Under the pieces are notes generated by a model that did no database searches, was not told the DNA's origin, and saw only the letters and a program-made list of their open reading frames with translations. Positions 29,727 to 38,319 of a stretch of DNA of 64,000 nucleotides are shown in pieces. The first letter of the stretch is position 1. Each line of letters opens with the position of its first letter. The position numbers and the translations under genes are program-made. Location: positions 5,515,001 through 5,579,000 of the forward strand of contig NC_018000.1 in assembly GCF_000265205.3 (NCBI RefSeq), given 5' to 3'. The DNA is from Sinorhizobium fredii USDA 257 (GTDB lineage Bacteria; Pseudomonadota; Alphaproteobacteria; Rhizobiales; Rhizobiaceae).

Positions 29727-30749
29727 TCAAGCCGTTACGCGGAGCGGACCGGTCGACTGGCGGATGCGCATTTCCGGCTTGATCAGGTGGATGCCGTCCG
29801 GCTCGTGACTGCCGGAAAGCTTGTCGAGCAGGGCACGCGCCGCGCTGCGGCCGACTTCCGCCTGGCCATTCCAGACGGTCGTCAGCGCCGGAGTCGCGAT
29901 CGAGGCTTCCTCGAGATCGTCGTAACCGGTCACCGAAATGTCGACCCCCGGTACGAGGCCGGCGCGGGCGATGCCGTTCATCATGCCGATCGCCACCAGA
30001 TCGTTCCAGCAGACCACCGCGGTCGGCTTCTGCGGCAGCGACAGGAGATGCACCGCCGCCTCGAAGCCGCCCTGTTTCGAACGCGGGCCGGGGATGCGCA
30101 GATCCGGATCGACCTCGATATTCGCCTTGCGCAAGGCGTTGACATAGCCCTGATAGCGGTCACGCCCGGTCGAGGTCTGGTCGGTGCCGCCGACCATCGC
30201 GATGCAGCGGTGGCCGAGTCCGATCAGATGGTTGGTGGCAAGCGCGATGCCGTAGGCGTCGTCGCCGCGGAAAATCGGAACATCGAGGCCATCGATCGAA
30301 CGGGCGATCAGGATCGCCGGCATGCCGTTGTCCTCGGCCAGCTGGATATCCTCCGGCGGCGTGCCGATCGCCGGCGACATGATGACACCGTCGCCGCCGA
30401 GCTGCAGCAGCGTTTCGATGAAGTCGCGCTGCTTCTCGACGGAATCGTAGTGATTGGAAAGAATGAAGGTCTGCTTGTCGCGATCGAGTTCCGCCTCGAT
30501 CGCCTTGAGGATCTCGCCGTAGAACGGGTTCATGATGTCGTGGACGACGACGCCGATGATGCCGGAGCGCGATGTTCTAAGGCTTGCGGCGCGGCGATTG
30601 TAGATATAGCCGAGGGCACGCGCCTGCTCCTTGATCTTCTCGCGGGTGGCGATCGCCACGAGAGGACTGTCTCGCAATGCCAGGGATACGGTCGCCGTCG
30701 AAAGGCCGAGTGTTTCCGCAATTGTCGAAAGCTTGACCTTCTGCGCCAC
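29727..30749 (-). CDS. LacI-family transcriptional regulator
   Basis: 340 aa. The N-terminal HTH is VKLSTIAETLGLSTATVSLA with the hinge YIYNRRAASLRTSRSG, then a periplasmic-binding-protein-like sugar domain (IIGVVVHDIMNPFYGEILKA). The effector is unknown. Two AT-rich palindromes lie just upstream, consistent with autoregulation, and the hydroxyacid dehydrogenase follows in the same direction. Confidence 0.93.
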   Translation of the reverse strand: MAQKVKLSTIAETLGLSTATVSLALRDSPLVAIATREKIKEQARALGYIYNRRAASLRTSRSGIIGVVVHDIMNPFYGEILKAIEAELDRDKQTFILSNHYDSVEKQRDFIETLLQLGGDGVIMSPAIGTPPEDIQLAEDNGMPAILIARSIDGLDVPIFRGDDAYGIALATNHLIGLGHRCIAMVGGTDQTSTGRDRYQGYVNALRKANIEVDPDLRIPGPRSKQGGFEAAVHLLSLPQKPTAVVCWNDLVAIGMMNGIARAGLVPGVDISVTGYDDLEEASIATPALTTVWNGQAEVGRSAARALLDKLSGSHEPDGIHLIKPEMRIRQSTGPLRVTA

Positions 30750-30783
30750 CGTGCCCCCCGTTGCCTGTCGATTTTCTTGCGCC

Positions 30784-30811
30784 GTTTTAAACCCTCTTTA
30801 AACTGTTTAAA
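30784..30811 (-). promoter_or_regulatory. Paired palindromes upstream of the LacI gene
   Basis: GTTTTAAAC (30784-30792) and TTTAAAC-T-GTTTAAA (30797-30811, perfect 7 bp arms) lie 35-62 nt before the LacI start. Good candidates for autoregulatory operators or an extended AT-rich promoter. Confidence 0.5.
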
Positions 30812-30848
30812 TCGCCGCTGCAATCGGGAAGTGCGCCAAGCCGGCGCG

Positions 30849-31352
30849 TCAGTCGGCCGCGCGCGCCGCCTGCAGGTTGCTGTCGACTGCGCGCAAGAGT
30901 TTCAGGAGCGTGCGCACCTGCTTGTCGGTGAGGCCGCGCGTGGCGAGCTTTTCGGAATGCTGACCGGCCTCGGCGATCGTCTGCAGGCGGTCGCGCCCCG
31001 GAGCGGTCAGGAAGACCTTGGTCAACCGCGCATCGCCCTCGTCCGGCCGGCGCTCGAGGAAGCCCTGGGCCTCCATGCGGCCGATCGTGCGCGTCATAGT
31101 CGGCGCCTTGACGCCGAGCCTGGCGGCGAGCGCCCCGGCGGTCAGGCCGTCCGTTTCGGCGAGAGCCAGCATGACGCCGTCCTGGCCCGCATAGAGGCCG
31201 CTTTCGATAAGGTTGCGGGAGAGCACCGTGCGCATCGAGCGCGCTGCCTGGACGAGGATCGAAGCCAGGTCATGATCGTGCGCCTCGGCGACGATCTCGT
31301 CCTTCCTCTTGCCGTTCTTGCCCCTCTTTTCGGCTTTGCTCTTCTTGCCCAT
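30849..31352 (-). CDS. MarR-family transcriptional regulator
   Basis: 167 aa from the ATG at 31352 (MGKKSKAEKRGKNGKRKDEI), preceded by a GGAGGTCC site; an upstream in-frame ATG is less likely. The winged helix is visible as LTAGALAARLGVKAPTMTRT, then IGRMEAQGFLERRPDEGDAR with the DxRxxKVFLT wing. A lysine-rich N-terminal tail precedes the dimerisation helix. It is divergent from the creatininase gene, which it may control. Confidence 0.9.
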   Translation of the reverse strand: MGKKSKAEKRGKNGKRKDEIVAEAHDHDLASILVQAARSMRTVLSRNLIESGLYAGQDGVMLALAETDGLTAGALAARLGVKAPTMTRTIGRMEAQGFLERRPDEGDARLTKVFLTAPGRDRLQTIAEAGQHSEKLATRGLTDKQVRTLLKLLRAVDSNLQAARAAD

Positions 31353-31391
31353 TGGACCTCCGGCCGAATCCCGTACACTGCCTTTATAGCA

Positions 31392-31417
31392 ATACAGCTT
31401 GAGATTACGAACTGTAT
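31392..31417. promoter_or_regulatory. Inverted repeat in the MarR/creatininase divergent promoter
   Basis: ATACAG-N14-CTGTAT, nested inside TTGAG (31399-31403) and CTCAA (31420-31424) repeats, in the 113 nt divergent gap. Plausible MarR-type operator. Confidence 0.45.
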
Positions 31418-31465
31418 GACTCAAATAACGATTTTACGACAAGCGATCCGGAGGACCGAACAGAA

Positions 31466-32257
31466 ATGTCGCTGCCCAAGCCCCGCTGGGACGACAATCC
31501 CGTGGATCTTGCTCCAGCCGAACGGCGGGATTGGATCGCCATTCTGCCGCTCGGCGCACATGAACAGCACGGGCCACACCTGCCCTTCGAAACGGACCGG
31601 CTGATCGCCGAAGGCATTGTCGACCGCGTCATGGCACAGTTGCCCCATGACCTGCCCGCGACTTTCCTGCCGGTCGAGCCGGTTGGCTACTCGATCGAAC
31701 ACATGGACGTGACGGGGACCCGAACGCTTGGCTATGCCGAAGCGATCGCGCGCTGGCTCGGCATCGCCGAAGACCTTGGCCGGCTGGGCATCCGCAAACT
31801 GGTAATGCTGAATGCGCATGGCGGCAATTCCCCCCTGATGACGATCGTGGCGACAGAGGCGCGCGTGCGCTTTAACATGCTGGCGGTCGCGACGAGCTGG
31901 ACCCGTTTCGGACAGCCGGAGGGCTGGATCGATGATGAGGACAAGGCGATCGACATCCATGGTGGCGACATCGAGACGTCAGTGATGTTGGCCCTCCACC
32001 CCGAGAAGGTCGACATGGCGAAGGCCCGCCGTTTCCCCTCCCGTCAGAGCGCGTACGAGCGCCGCTTCAAGCATCTGCGCGCCTACGGCCCGCATGCCTT
32101 CGGTTGGAAGATGTCGGACCTCAACCCGGACGGCGTGGCCGGCAATGCGGCCGCCGCCACGGCGGATCGCGGCGAAGCTCTTCTCAGCCATGCGGTCGGC
32201 GGCATCATCGAACTGCTCAGGGATGTGCAGGCCTTCGACGTCGGCGACTTTGCCTGA
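31466..32257 (+). CDS. Creatininase-family amidohydrolase
   Basis: 263 aa metal-dependent hydrolase. Ligand motifs seen: LPLGAHEQHGPHLPFETD (Glu, His and Asp ligands) at residues 28-45, VMLNAHGGNSP near 113 and DIHGGDIETS near 164. The family includes creatinine amidohydrolase, MftE-type peptidases and riboflavin-pathway amidases; the substrate cannot be assigned. The ATG at 31466 follows a GGAGG site. Divergent from marR. Confidence 0.9.
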   Translation: MSLPKPRWDDNPVDLAPAERRDWIAILPLGAHEQHGPHLPFETDRLIAEGIVDRVMAQLPHDLPATFLPVEPVGYSIEHMDVTGTRTLGYAEAIARWLGIAEDLGRLGIRKLVMLNAHGGNSPLMTIVATEARVRFNMLAVATSWTRFGQPEGWIDDEDKAIDIHGGDIETSVMLALHPEKVDMAKARRFPSRQSAYERRFKHLRAYGPHAFGWKMSDLNPDGVAGNAAAATADRGEALLSHAVGGIIELLRDVQAFDVGDFA

Positions 32258-32370
32258 CCGCCCGACGCAAGCGAAAAGGCGCGCCCGCACATTTGCGCAT
32301 CGCTGCATCATCTCCTATATGAAACCCCGACACCGATGCTCGCGGCGCATCGCCAATTCTCGAGGCTCCC

Positions 32371-33468
32371 ATGACCGACACGACCACGCAGAAGCCGATC
32401 CCCGTCACCGTGCTCACGGGCTATCTCGGCGCCGGCAAGACGACGCTCCTCAACCGCATCCTCAGCGAAAATCACGGGCGCAAATATGCGGTCATCGTCA
32501 ACGAATTCGGCGAAATCGGCATCGACAACGACCTGATCGTCGAATCCGACGAGGAAATCTACGAGATGAACAACGGCTGCGTCTGCTGCACGGTGCGCGG
32601 CGACCTCATCCGTGTGGTCGAAGGGCTGATGCGCCGGCCGGGCCGTTTCGACGCGATCATCGTCGAGACCACCGGCCTTGCCGATCCGGTGCCGGTTGCC
32701 CAGACCTTCTTCATGGATGACGACGTGCGCGCCAAGACCGAGCTCGACGCCGTCGTAGCACTCGTCGACGCCAAGCATCTGCCGCTGCGGCTGAAGGACA
32801 GCCGCGAGGCGGAAGACCAGATTGCATTTGCCGATGTGGTGCTGCTCAACAAGACCGATCTCGTGTCGCCCGAAGAACTCGAGCGCATCGAGGCGACGGT
32901 CCGCGTGATCAATCCGTCGGCCCGCATCTACCGGACGCAGCGCTCGGAGATCGATCTCGGCAAGGTACTCGACCAGGGCGCCTTCAATCTCGAAAGGGCG
33001 CTGGAGAACGATCCGCATTTCCTCGATCAGGGCGAGCACGACGATCACGTCTGCGGCCCCGATTGCGACCACGACCACCATCATCACGATCACGATCACC
33101 ACCACCACGATCATGATCATGACCACGGTCATCATCACCACGACCATGCTCCCTCGCCCATCCATGACGTGACGGTGCAGTCGATCTCGTTGCGTGGCGG
33201 CGAGATGAATCCGGAGCGCTTCTTCCCCTGGATCCAGAAGATCACCCAGACGGACGGACCGAATATCCTGCGCCTCAAGGGCATCATCGCTTTTGCCGGC
33301 GATGCGGAGCGTTATGTGGTGCAAGGCGTCCACATGATCATCGAAGGCGACCACCAGCGCGCCTGGAAGGACGGCGAGAAGCGCGAGTCCCGCCTCGTCT
33401 TCATCGGCCGCGATCTCGACCGCGAGAAGCTCGAGCGCACTTTCAAGGCCTGTGAAGTCCAGGCATGA
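32371..33468 (+). CDS. COG0523 (CobW/ZNG1-type) metal-chaperone GTPase
   Basis: 365 aa. Walker A GYLGAGKTTLLN at residues 17-28, metal-binding GCVCC at 69-73, and NKTD as the guanine-specificity motif near 168. A His/Asp-rich segment (residues about 222-260, more than 20 His) separates the GTPase from the CobW C-terminal domain (VQSISLRGGEMNPERFFPWI). Family members deliver zinc or another metal to client enzymes; the long poly-His points to zinc, nickel or cobalt buffering. A WD40 protein gene follows by 37 nt. Confidence 0.92.
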   Translation: MTDTTTQKPIPVTVLTGYLGAGKTTLLNRILSENHGRKYAVIVNEFGEIGIDNDLIVESDEEIYEMNNGCVCCTVRGDLIRVVEGLMRRPGRFDAIIVETTGLADPVPVAQTFFMDDDVRAKTELDAVVALVDAKHLPLRLKDSREAEDQIAFADVVLLNKTDLVSPEELERIEATVRVINPSARIYRTQRSEIDLGKVLDQGAFNLERALENDPHFLDQGEHDDHVCGPDCDHDHHHHDHDHHHHDHDHDHGHHHHDHAPSPIHDVTVQSISLRGGEMNPERFFPWIQKITQTDGPNILRLKGIIAFAGDAERYVVQGVHMIIEGDHQRAWKDGEKRESRLVFIGRDLDREKLERTFKACEVQA

Positions 33469-33505
33469 TCCCGGACAAGCTGAAGCAAGAGGGCCAAGCC
33501 AACTG

Positions 33506-34495
33506 ATGCCGACCGTCGCTCCGCTCGATCTCGAAGGCCATGTCGTCGGCGTGGCCTTTCTGAAGGACATTCCCTTTTTCGCCGGCGCCGCCGGCACTAT
33601 TCACCGCCTCGATCACGGCCACAAGACAACCGAGCTGCACGACGGCCTGCTTTCGGTCGCTTATGACGAAGCGACCGATACGCTCTTGACCGGCGGCGAA
33701 GACGGCAAGGTGATGCGCGTTTCGGCTGACGGAACGGCGAGCCTCGTTGCAGAGACGCCGCGCAAATGGATTTCCCAGGTCGCTGCCGGACCGCAAAGGG
33801 CAGTTGCCTATGCCTTCGGCAAGACGAGCTATGTCCGCCTTGCCGACGGCAGCACGAAGGAATTCCCCGAGGACCGCACCGTCGAGGGCATTGCCTTCGC
33901 TCCCAAGGGCTTGCGCATCGCGGTGGCGCGTTACAATGGCGTGTCGTTGCATTGGGTGACGATGGCCGGCCAGCCGGTCGACCTCGAATGGAAGGGCGCC
34001 CATACCGGTGTCACCTTTTCGCCCGACGGCCGCTTCGTCGTCACCTCCATGCAGGAGAATGCGCTGCATGGCTGGAAGCTGGATGCGAAGCCGGGCGCCG
34101 AAGCGCGGCACATGCGCATGACCGGCTACCCGGCCAAGGTGAAGTCACTTTCCTGGTCGGCAAAGGGAAAGTGGCTTGCCTCCGCGGGCGCACCGGCGGC
34201 GATCGTCTGGCCGTTCCAGGGCAAGGACGGGCCGATGGGCAAGGCGCCGCTGGAGCTCGGCACGCGCGCCAACACGATGGTAACGACGGTCGCCTGCCAT
34301 CCGGCCGAGGACATCGTCGCGATCGGCTATGAGGATGGCATGATCCTCGCCGCCCGTCTCGCCGACAGCAAGGAAGTGCTGCTGCGACGCCCCGGCAAGG
34401 GCGCGATCACCGCCATGGCCTGGAACAGCAACGGCCGCCAAATTGCCTTCGGCTCAGGTGCCGGCGATTGCGGCGTGGTGGATTTGTCGGGATAG
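33506..34495 (+). CDS. WD40-repeat protein
   Basis: 329 aa from the ATG at 33506 (MPTVAPLDLEGHVVGVAFLK). Repeated beta-propeller units such as LLSVAYDEATDTLLTGGEDG, GVTFSPDGRFVVTSMQENAL and SLSWSAKGKWLASAGAPAAI imply about six to seven blades. No enzyme motif or export signal is seen, so it is likely a cytoplasmic scaffold. It lies 37 nt after the COG0523 GTPase and is probably cotranscribed, suggesting a role in assembling the metallochaperone with clients. Confidence 0.85.
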   Translation: MPTVAPLDLEGHVVGVAFLKDIPFFAGAAGTIHRLDHGHKTTELHDGLLSVAYDEATDTLLTGGEDGKVMRVSADGTASLVAETPRKWISQVAAGPQRAVAYAFGKTSYVRLADGSTKEFPEDRTVEGIAFAPKGLRIAVARYNGVSLHWVTMAGQPVDLEWKGAHTGVTFSPDGRFVVTSMQENALHGWKLDAKPGAEARHMRMTGYPAKVKSLSWSAKGKWLASAGAPAAIVWPFQGKDGPMGKAPLELGTRANTMVTTVACHPAEDIVAIGYEDGMILAARLADSKEVLLRRPGKGAITAMAWNSNGRQIAFGSGAGDCGVVDLSG

Positions 34496-34520
34496 TTTAT
34501 CTCCTGCAGTGTAAGGGAAG

Positions 34521-34694
34521 CCCCCTCACCCTAACCCTCTCCCACGCAAGCGGGGCGAGGGGACGTGCCCGCGTCCACGTCATCAATGGCGACAGCTCAA
34601 CAGTCATGGGCTTCTGGCGCATAACACGCAAGGCGGCGCCGCGAATCCCTTCTCCCCGCCTGCGAGGAGAAGGTGCCGGCAGATGGATGAGGGC
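34521..34694. repeat. RIME-like palindromic repeat
   Basis: CCCCCTCACCCTAACCCTCT and a CCCTTCTCCCCGCC-TGCG-AGGAGAAGG hairpin bracket the region, ending in GGATGAGGG. Shares hairpin sequence with the element at 61288. It fills the gap between the convergent WD40 and glyoxalase-related genes. Confidence 0.7.
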
Positions 34695-34713
34695 CAATCC
34701 GGCTCGCCAAACC

Positions 34714-35160
34714 TCACCACTCAAGCTCCAGATGCGGCCGTCCGTTTGAGGTCTTCTCGATGGTCCGCCCGCCTTCGTCGACGATTGCCGTCACCCTCTG
34801 CCGGAAGGCCGAGAAGCTTTCGAAGGTGACGACGTCCACCGGCGCGTCGAACTTGAAGGTCAGTCGGTAGTGACCAGGCTTCGCGGTCAAGGCCTGAGCC
34901 GAGAGGACTTCGCCCTCGAAGGGCTGGCCGAGATAATTGCCTCTCACCCGCGAGCCGAGTATCCACGGATTGAACGGGGGCCGGTTGCCGACGGCGGCGT
35001 GCAGCGTGTTCCAATCTCGATAGCCGTATTGGGCGGCGATCAGCTCGAGAGATTTCGAATGGCCAATCTGCTCGCCTTCGGCGGAAAGCCGGGCGCGCAA
35101 GCGTTTGGCAAGGTCCTTCAGCGTGTGCAGGGATGGAAGTGTGCGCGATTCAGGCGTCAT
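34714..35160 (-). CDS. Glyoxalase-superfamily-related protein
   Basis: 148 aa. The N-terminal half has the pattern LKDLAKRLRARLSAEGEQIG..SKSLELIAAQYGYRDWNTLH, a short helical domain often fused to glyoxalase/bleomycin-resistance domains. The C-terminal half is a beta-rich unknown. No export signal. Function unknown; convergent with the WD40 gene. Confidence 0.7.
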   Translation of the reverse strand: MTPESRTLPSLHTLKDLAKRLRARLSAEGEQIGHSKSLELIAAQYGYRDWNTLHAAVGNRPPFNPWILGSRVRGNYLGQPFEGEVLSAQALTAKPGHYRLTFKFDAPVDVVTFESFSAFRQRVTAIVDEGGRTIEKTSNGRPHLELEW

Positions 35161-35443
35161 GACAGGGTCTCCTGCTGCGGCATGCGCTCGTTCGGATGGG
35201 TGCCCGCATTGCCATCGGTTCGCATGCCTGGAGGCGTGACCGAGTCGAAAAGAGGGACTTCACCAAAGCTTGTACGCTCGCGGACGGCAGGGGCCCTCGC
35301 CCGCCGCCTCCATAGGCGAAGCGATGATTGCTGTCAAATGCAGTAATGGCGGTATGCAGGCTCGCGCTTCCGACACCACGCAATTCCTCGTTGCAGCACT
35401 TTCAAAGTTGTGGAACGACTGTGTGACACGAGAGGAGATTTCC

Positions 35444-36079
35444 ATGAACGAGATGACCATACTTGCATTCGCCGCCGTCGCCTTCATTGGCATTGCAACA
35501 CCAGGCCCGACCGTGTTGCTGGCACTGACCAACGGGTCGCGCTATGGCGTCCGCCGCGCCGGCTACGGGATGATCGGCGCAGTGCTCTCGGACTTCGTGC
35601 TGATCGGCGCCGTGGCCCTCGGTCTCGGCGCGCTGCTCGCCGCATCCGAGTTCTGGTTCTCGGTCGTGAAATGGGCGGGCGCCGCCTACCTTGCCTTGCT
35701 TGGCTTCCAGTTGCTGCGCTCGCGCGGCACGGTCGATATCGCAGAAGGGGTGCCATCCGAGGAAGGCACCGGCACGCCGAGCTCGATTTTTGCGAAGAGC
35801 TTTCTGGTCGCGGTCACCAATCCCAAGGGATACCTGTTCTTTTCCGCCTTCCTGCCGCAGTTCATCGAACCGGCGCTGCCGCAAGCGCCGCAATACGCCG
35901 TTCTGGCTCTCGTCTTCGCATCGATCGATTTCATGGTGATGTTCGGCTATGCCATGCTCGGCTCGCAGGCCATGCGATTTCTGAAGCGATCCGGCGCGAT
36001 CTGGCTGGACCGCGTGTGCGGCGGGGCGCTGGTGGCCCTGGCGGGATCGCTGGCGCTTTATCGGCGGGCCGCGAACTGA
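35444..36079 (+). CDS. LysE/RhtB-family amino-acid exporter
   Basis: 211 aa inner-membrane protein with six hydrophobic segments. The family signature FIGIATPGPTVLLALTNGSR lies at the first helix pair, and SFLVAVTNPKGYLFFSAFLP at the central one. The ATG at 35444 follows AGAGGAG. Exports an amino acid or homoserine lactone; the substrate is unknown. No LysG-type regulator is adjacent. Confidence 0.92.
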   Translation: MNEMTILAFAAVAFIGIATPGPTVLLALTNGSRYGVRRAGYGMIGAVLSDFVLIGAVALGLGALLAASEFWFSVVKWAGAAYLALLGFQLLRSRGTVDIAEGVPSEEGTGTPSSIFAKSFLVAVTNPKGYLFFSAFLPQFIEPALPQAPQYAVLALVFASIDFMVMFGYAMLGSQAMRFLKRSGAIWLDRVCGGALVALAGSLALYRRAAN

Positions 36080-36139
36080 CCGAAGACACCGCGCCTCAAG
36101 CGAGTTGCCTCGAACTCGCGAGTATGGTCATAAAACACT

Positions 36140-36171
36140 ACAGCGCCCCCGCCATGCGACGGGAGCGCTGT
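36140..36171 (-). terminator. Terminator after GNAT gene
   Basis: ACAGCGC-C-CCCG ... CGGG-A-GCGCTGT stem, followed on the minus strand by AGTGTTTTATG. It lies 42 nt after the acetyltransferase stop. Confidence 0.7.
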
Positions 36172-36212
36172 TCAGGGTCCGCCTCCGCAGGGTTGGAGGC
36201 GGAAGAATGGTC

Positions 36213-36803
36213 TCAGGCCGCGCGCTTGACCGGCGGCAGGGCGAGTTTCCGGCCGCTTGCCACCAGCATGCCGGCAGCGCCTTCGAGCCAGCCGTCCTTG
36301 AGCTCGAGCGCCAGGAAGCGGTTGCGCTCGAACGGGCCGGGCATGACGAGATGCTGGGTCCGCGCGGCGAAGAAGCCGAAGCGCTCGTAGTAGGCGGCGT
36401 CGCCCACAAGAAGGATAGCGCCGTGGCCACGGTTCTTGGCTTCCTGGATCGCCGCCCGCATCAGCGTGCCGCCGATCCCCTTGCCTTCATGCGCCGGGTC
36501 GACGGCGAGCGGGCCGAGTAGCAGCGCCGGCACGGCCTGCCCTTCGCAGTTTACGCCGGCCTCGACGTTCCAGAGACGCACGGTGCCAATGACATGGCCA
36601 TCGACGTCGCGGGCCACGAGGGCGAGCCCCTCGGCCGGCACGCGGCCGCGCCGCAGCTTTTCAGACGACTTCCTGTGGCGGCCGGGACCCATCGCCCGGT
36701 CGAGCAGGTTTTCCCGCGCGACGACGTCGCCCGGATTTTCGGCATCGATCACAAAGGTGGACGGCGCGAAGTACGCGCGCAAGGTGTCAACAACAGCGGC
36801 CAT
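36213..36803 (-). CDS. GNAT-family N-acetyltransferase
   Basis: 196 aa acetyl-CoA-dependent transferase. Motif A is LGPLAVDPAHEGKGIGGTLM (residues about 95-114; the GKGIG is the pyrophosphate loop), followed by YYERFGFFAA. The N terminus carries an atypical basic patch (GPGRHRKSSEKLRRGR). The substrate is unknown. It starts 90 nt downstream of the decarboxylase stop but is separated from it by a terminator. Confidence 0.88.
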   Translation of the reverse strand: MAAVVDTLRAYFAPSTFVIDAENPGDVVARENLLDRAMGPGRHRKSSEKLRRGRVPAEGLALVARDVDGHVIGTVRLWNVEAGVNCEGQAVPALLLGPLAVDPAHEGKGIGGTLMRAAIQEAKNRGHGAILLVGDAAYYERFGFFAARTQHLVMPGPFERNRFLALELKDGWLEGAAGMLVASGRKLALPPVKRAA

Positions 36804-36862
36804 CGGGGCCTCCCGTCATCAAAACCGCTTCAGGCGGAACTGCAAAAAATTGTGAAGTCGCC

Positions 36863-36884
36863 GCTCCCGCTTAAAAGCGGGAGC
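36863..36884 (-). terminator. Terminator after decarboxylase gene
   Basis: Perfect GCTCCCGCTT-AA-AAGCGGGAGC, followed on the minus strand by a TTTTTTG run. Confidence 0.85.
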
Positions 36885-36892
36885 AGGCAGGA

Positions 36893-38026
36893 TCAGATCA
36901 CATAGGCTTTCAGCGGCTCGAAGCCATTGAAGGCGACGGCCGAGTAGGTCGTCGTGTAGGCGCCGGTGCCCTCGATCAGAACCTCGTCGCCGATCGTCAG
37001 CGAGATCGGCAGCGGGTACATGTTCTTCTCGTAGAGCACGTCGGCCGAGTCGCAGGTCGGGCCGGCAATGACGCAGGGCTCCATCTCGTCGCCATCGCGC
37101 GCCGTGCGGATCGGGTAGCGGATCGCCTCGTCCATCGTCTCGGCGAGACCGCCGAACTTGCCGATATCGAGGAACACCCAGCGGTGGCTGTCGTTGTCCG
37201 ATTTCTTCGAGACGAGAACGACTTCCGCCTTGATCACGCCGGCATTGCCGACCATGCCGCGGCCCGGTTCGATGATTGTCTCCGGAATGTTATTGCCGAA
37301 GTGCTTCTTCAGCGCACCGAAGATCGCCTGGCCATAGGCTTCGGCCGACGGAACGTCCTTCAGGTACTTCGTCGGGAAGCCGCCGCCCATGTTGACCATC
37401 TTGAGCTCGATGCCCTGCTTGGCAAGCTGGCCGAAGACGCGCTTGGCATCGGCGAGCGCCGCATCCCAGGCGTCGAGCTTCGTCATCTGCGAACCGACAT
37501 GGAACGACACGCCGTAGGAGACGAGGCCGAGCTGATGGGCATAGACGAGCACGTCGACGGCCATCTGCGGCACGCAGCCGAACTTGCGCGACAGCGGCCA
37601 TTCGGCGCCTTCGCCATCGGTGAGGACGCGGCAGAATACACGGGCGCCCGGAGCGGCGCGCGCCACCTTCTCGACCTCTTCATGGCTGTCGACCGCGAAG
37701 AGGTTGATGCCCAGCGCATGGGCGCGGGCAATGTCGCGCTCCTTCTTGATGGTATTGCCATAAGAGATGCGGCTCGGGGTCGCACCGGCATCGAGCGCCA
37801 TTTCGATTTCGGCGACGGACGCGCAATCGAAATTGGAGCCGAGACCGGCGAGAAGGCGCAGAACTTCCGGCGCCGGGTTGGCCTTCACGGCGTAGTAGAT
37901 CGCGCTGTCGGGCAGCGCATGACGGAAGGCCTTGAAATTGTCGCGCACGATGTCGAGGTCGACAACGAGGCAGGGGCCTTCGGGTCGTCGGGTGTTGAGG
38001 AAGTCGATGATGCGTGCGGTGGTCAT
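36893..38026 (-). CDS. odc: Ornithine/lysine decarboxylase (fold type III, PLP)
   Basis: Converts ornithine (and often lysine) to putrescine (cadaverine), the entry to polyamine synthesis. 377 aa from the ATG at 38026 (MTTARIIDFLNTRRPEGPCL). PLP-binding Lys in YYAVKANPAP near residue 52; HVGSQ near 175 and the glycine loop NMGGGFPTKYL; catalytic Cys region CDSADVLYE (GPTCDSADV) near 320; GAYTTTYSAVAFNGF at the C terminus. Preceded by a long structured leader and followed by a terminator. Confidence 0.95.
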   Translation of the reverse strand: MTTARIIDFLNTRRPEGPCLVVDLDIVRDNFKAFRHALPDSAIYYAVKANPAPEVLRLLAGLGSNFDCASVAEIEMALDAGATPSRISYGNTIKKERDIARAHALGINLFAVDSHEEVEKVARAAPGARVFCRVLTDGEGAEWPLSRKFGCVPQMAVDVLVYAHQLGLVSYGVSFHVGSQMTKLDAWDAALADAKRVFGQLAKQGIELKMVNMGGGFPTKYLKDVPSAEAYGQAIFGALKKHFGNNIPETIIEPGRGMVGNAGVIKAEVVLVSKKSDNDSHRWVFLDIGKFGGLAETMDEAIRYPIRTARDGDEMEPCVIAGPTCDSADVLYEKNMYPLPISLTIGDEVLIEGTGAYTTTYSAVAFNGFEPLKAYVI

Positions 38027-38319
38027 GGCTTTATTCCCCGATCCATTAGACTCCACAACTGTGGAGGACAAAGGGCATACGCGCGCTTGCACTGGACCCA
38101 GCCGGTGGAGACCCCGGAACCATGCATGCGCTCGGTGCGCGAAACGATGAATCCAAGCCCGCAAAGGCTAAGATTCGGCTTTGTCTGCCATGGATTGGAG
38201 GGAATAACCCAACCGCACTTCCGGCAATGAAGGTGTGCCTCTTCAGTAACCCCGGCTGTTGGAGAGCCGGCAGACACCAGAAAGGCCCGCACCGTCGTTG
38301 CTTCAAGATGTCCTCGCAT
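38023..38319 (-). other. Open frame inside the leader overlapping the decarboxylase start
   Basis: A 98-codon frame begins at ATG 38319 (MRGHLEATTVRAFLVSAGSP) and ends with TGA at 38023-38025, giving an ATGA overlap with the decarboxylase start. The predicted peptide has a CRKCG motif but unremarkable composition. It could be a leader peptide coupling translation, or chance within a structured RNA. Confidence 0.25.
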
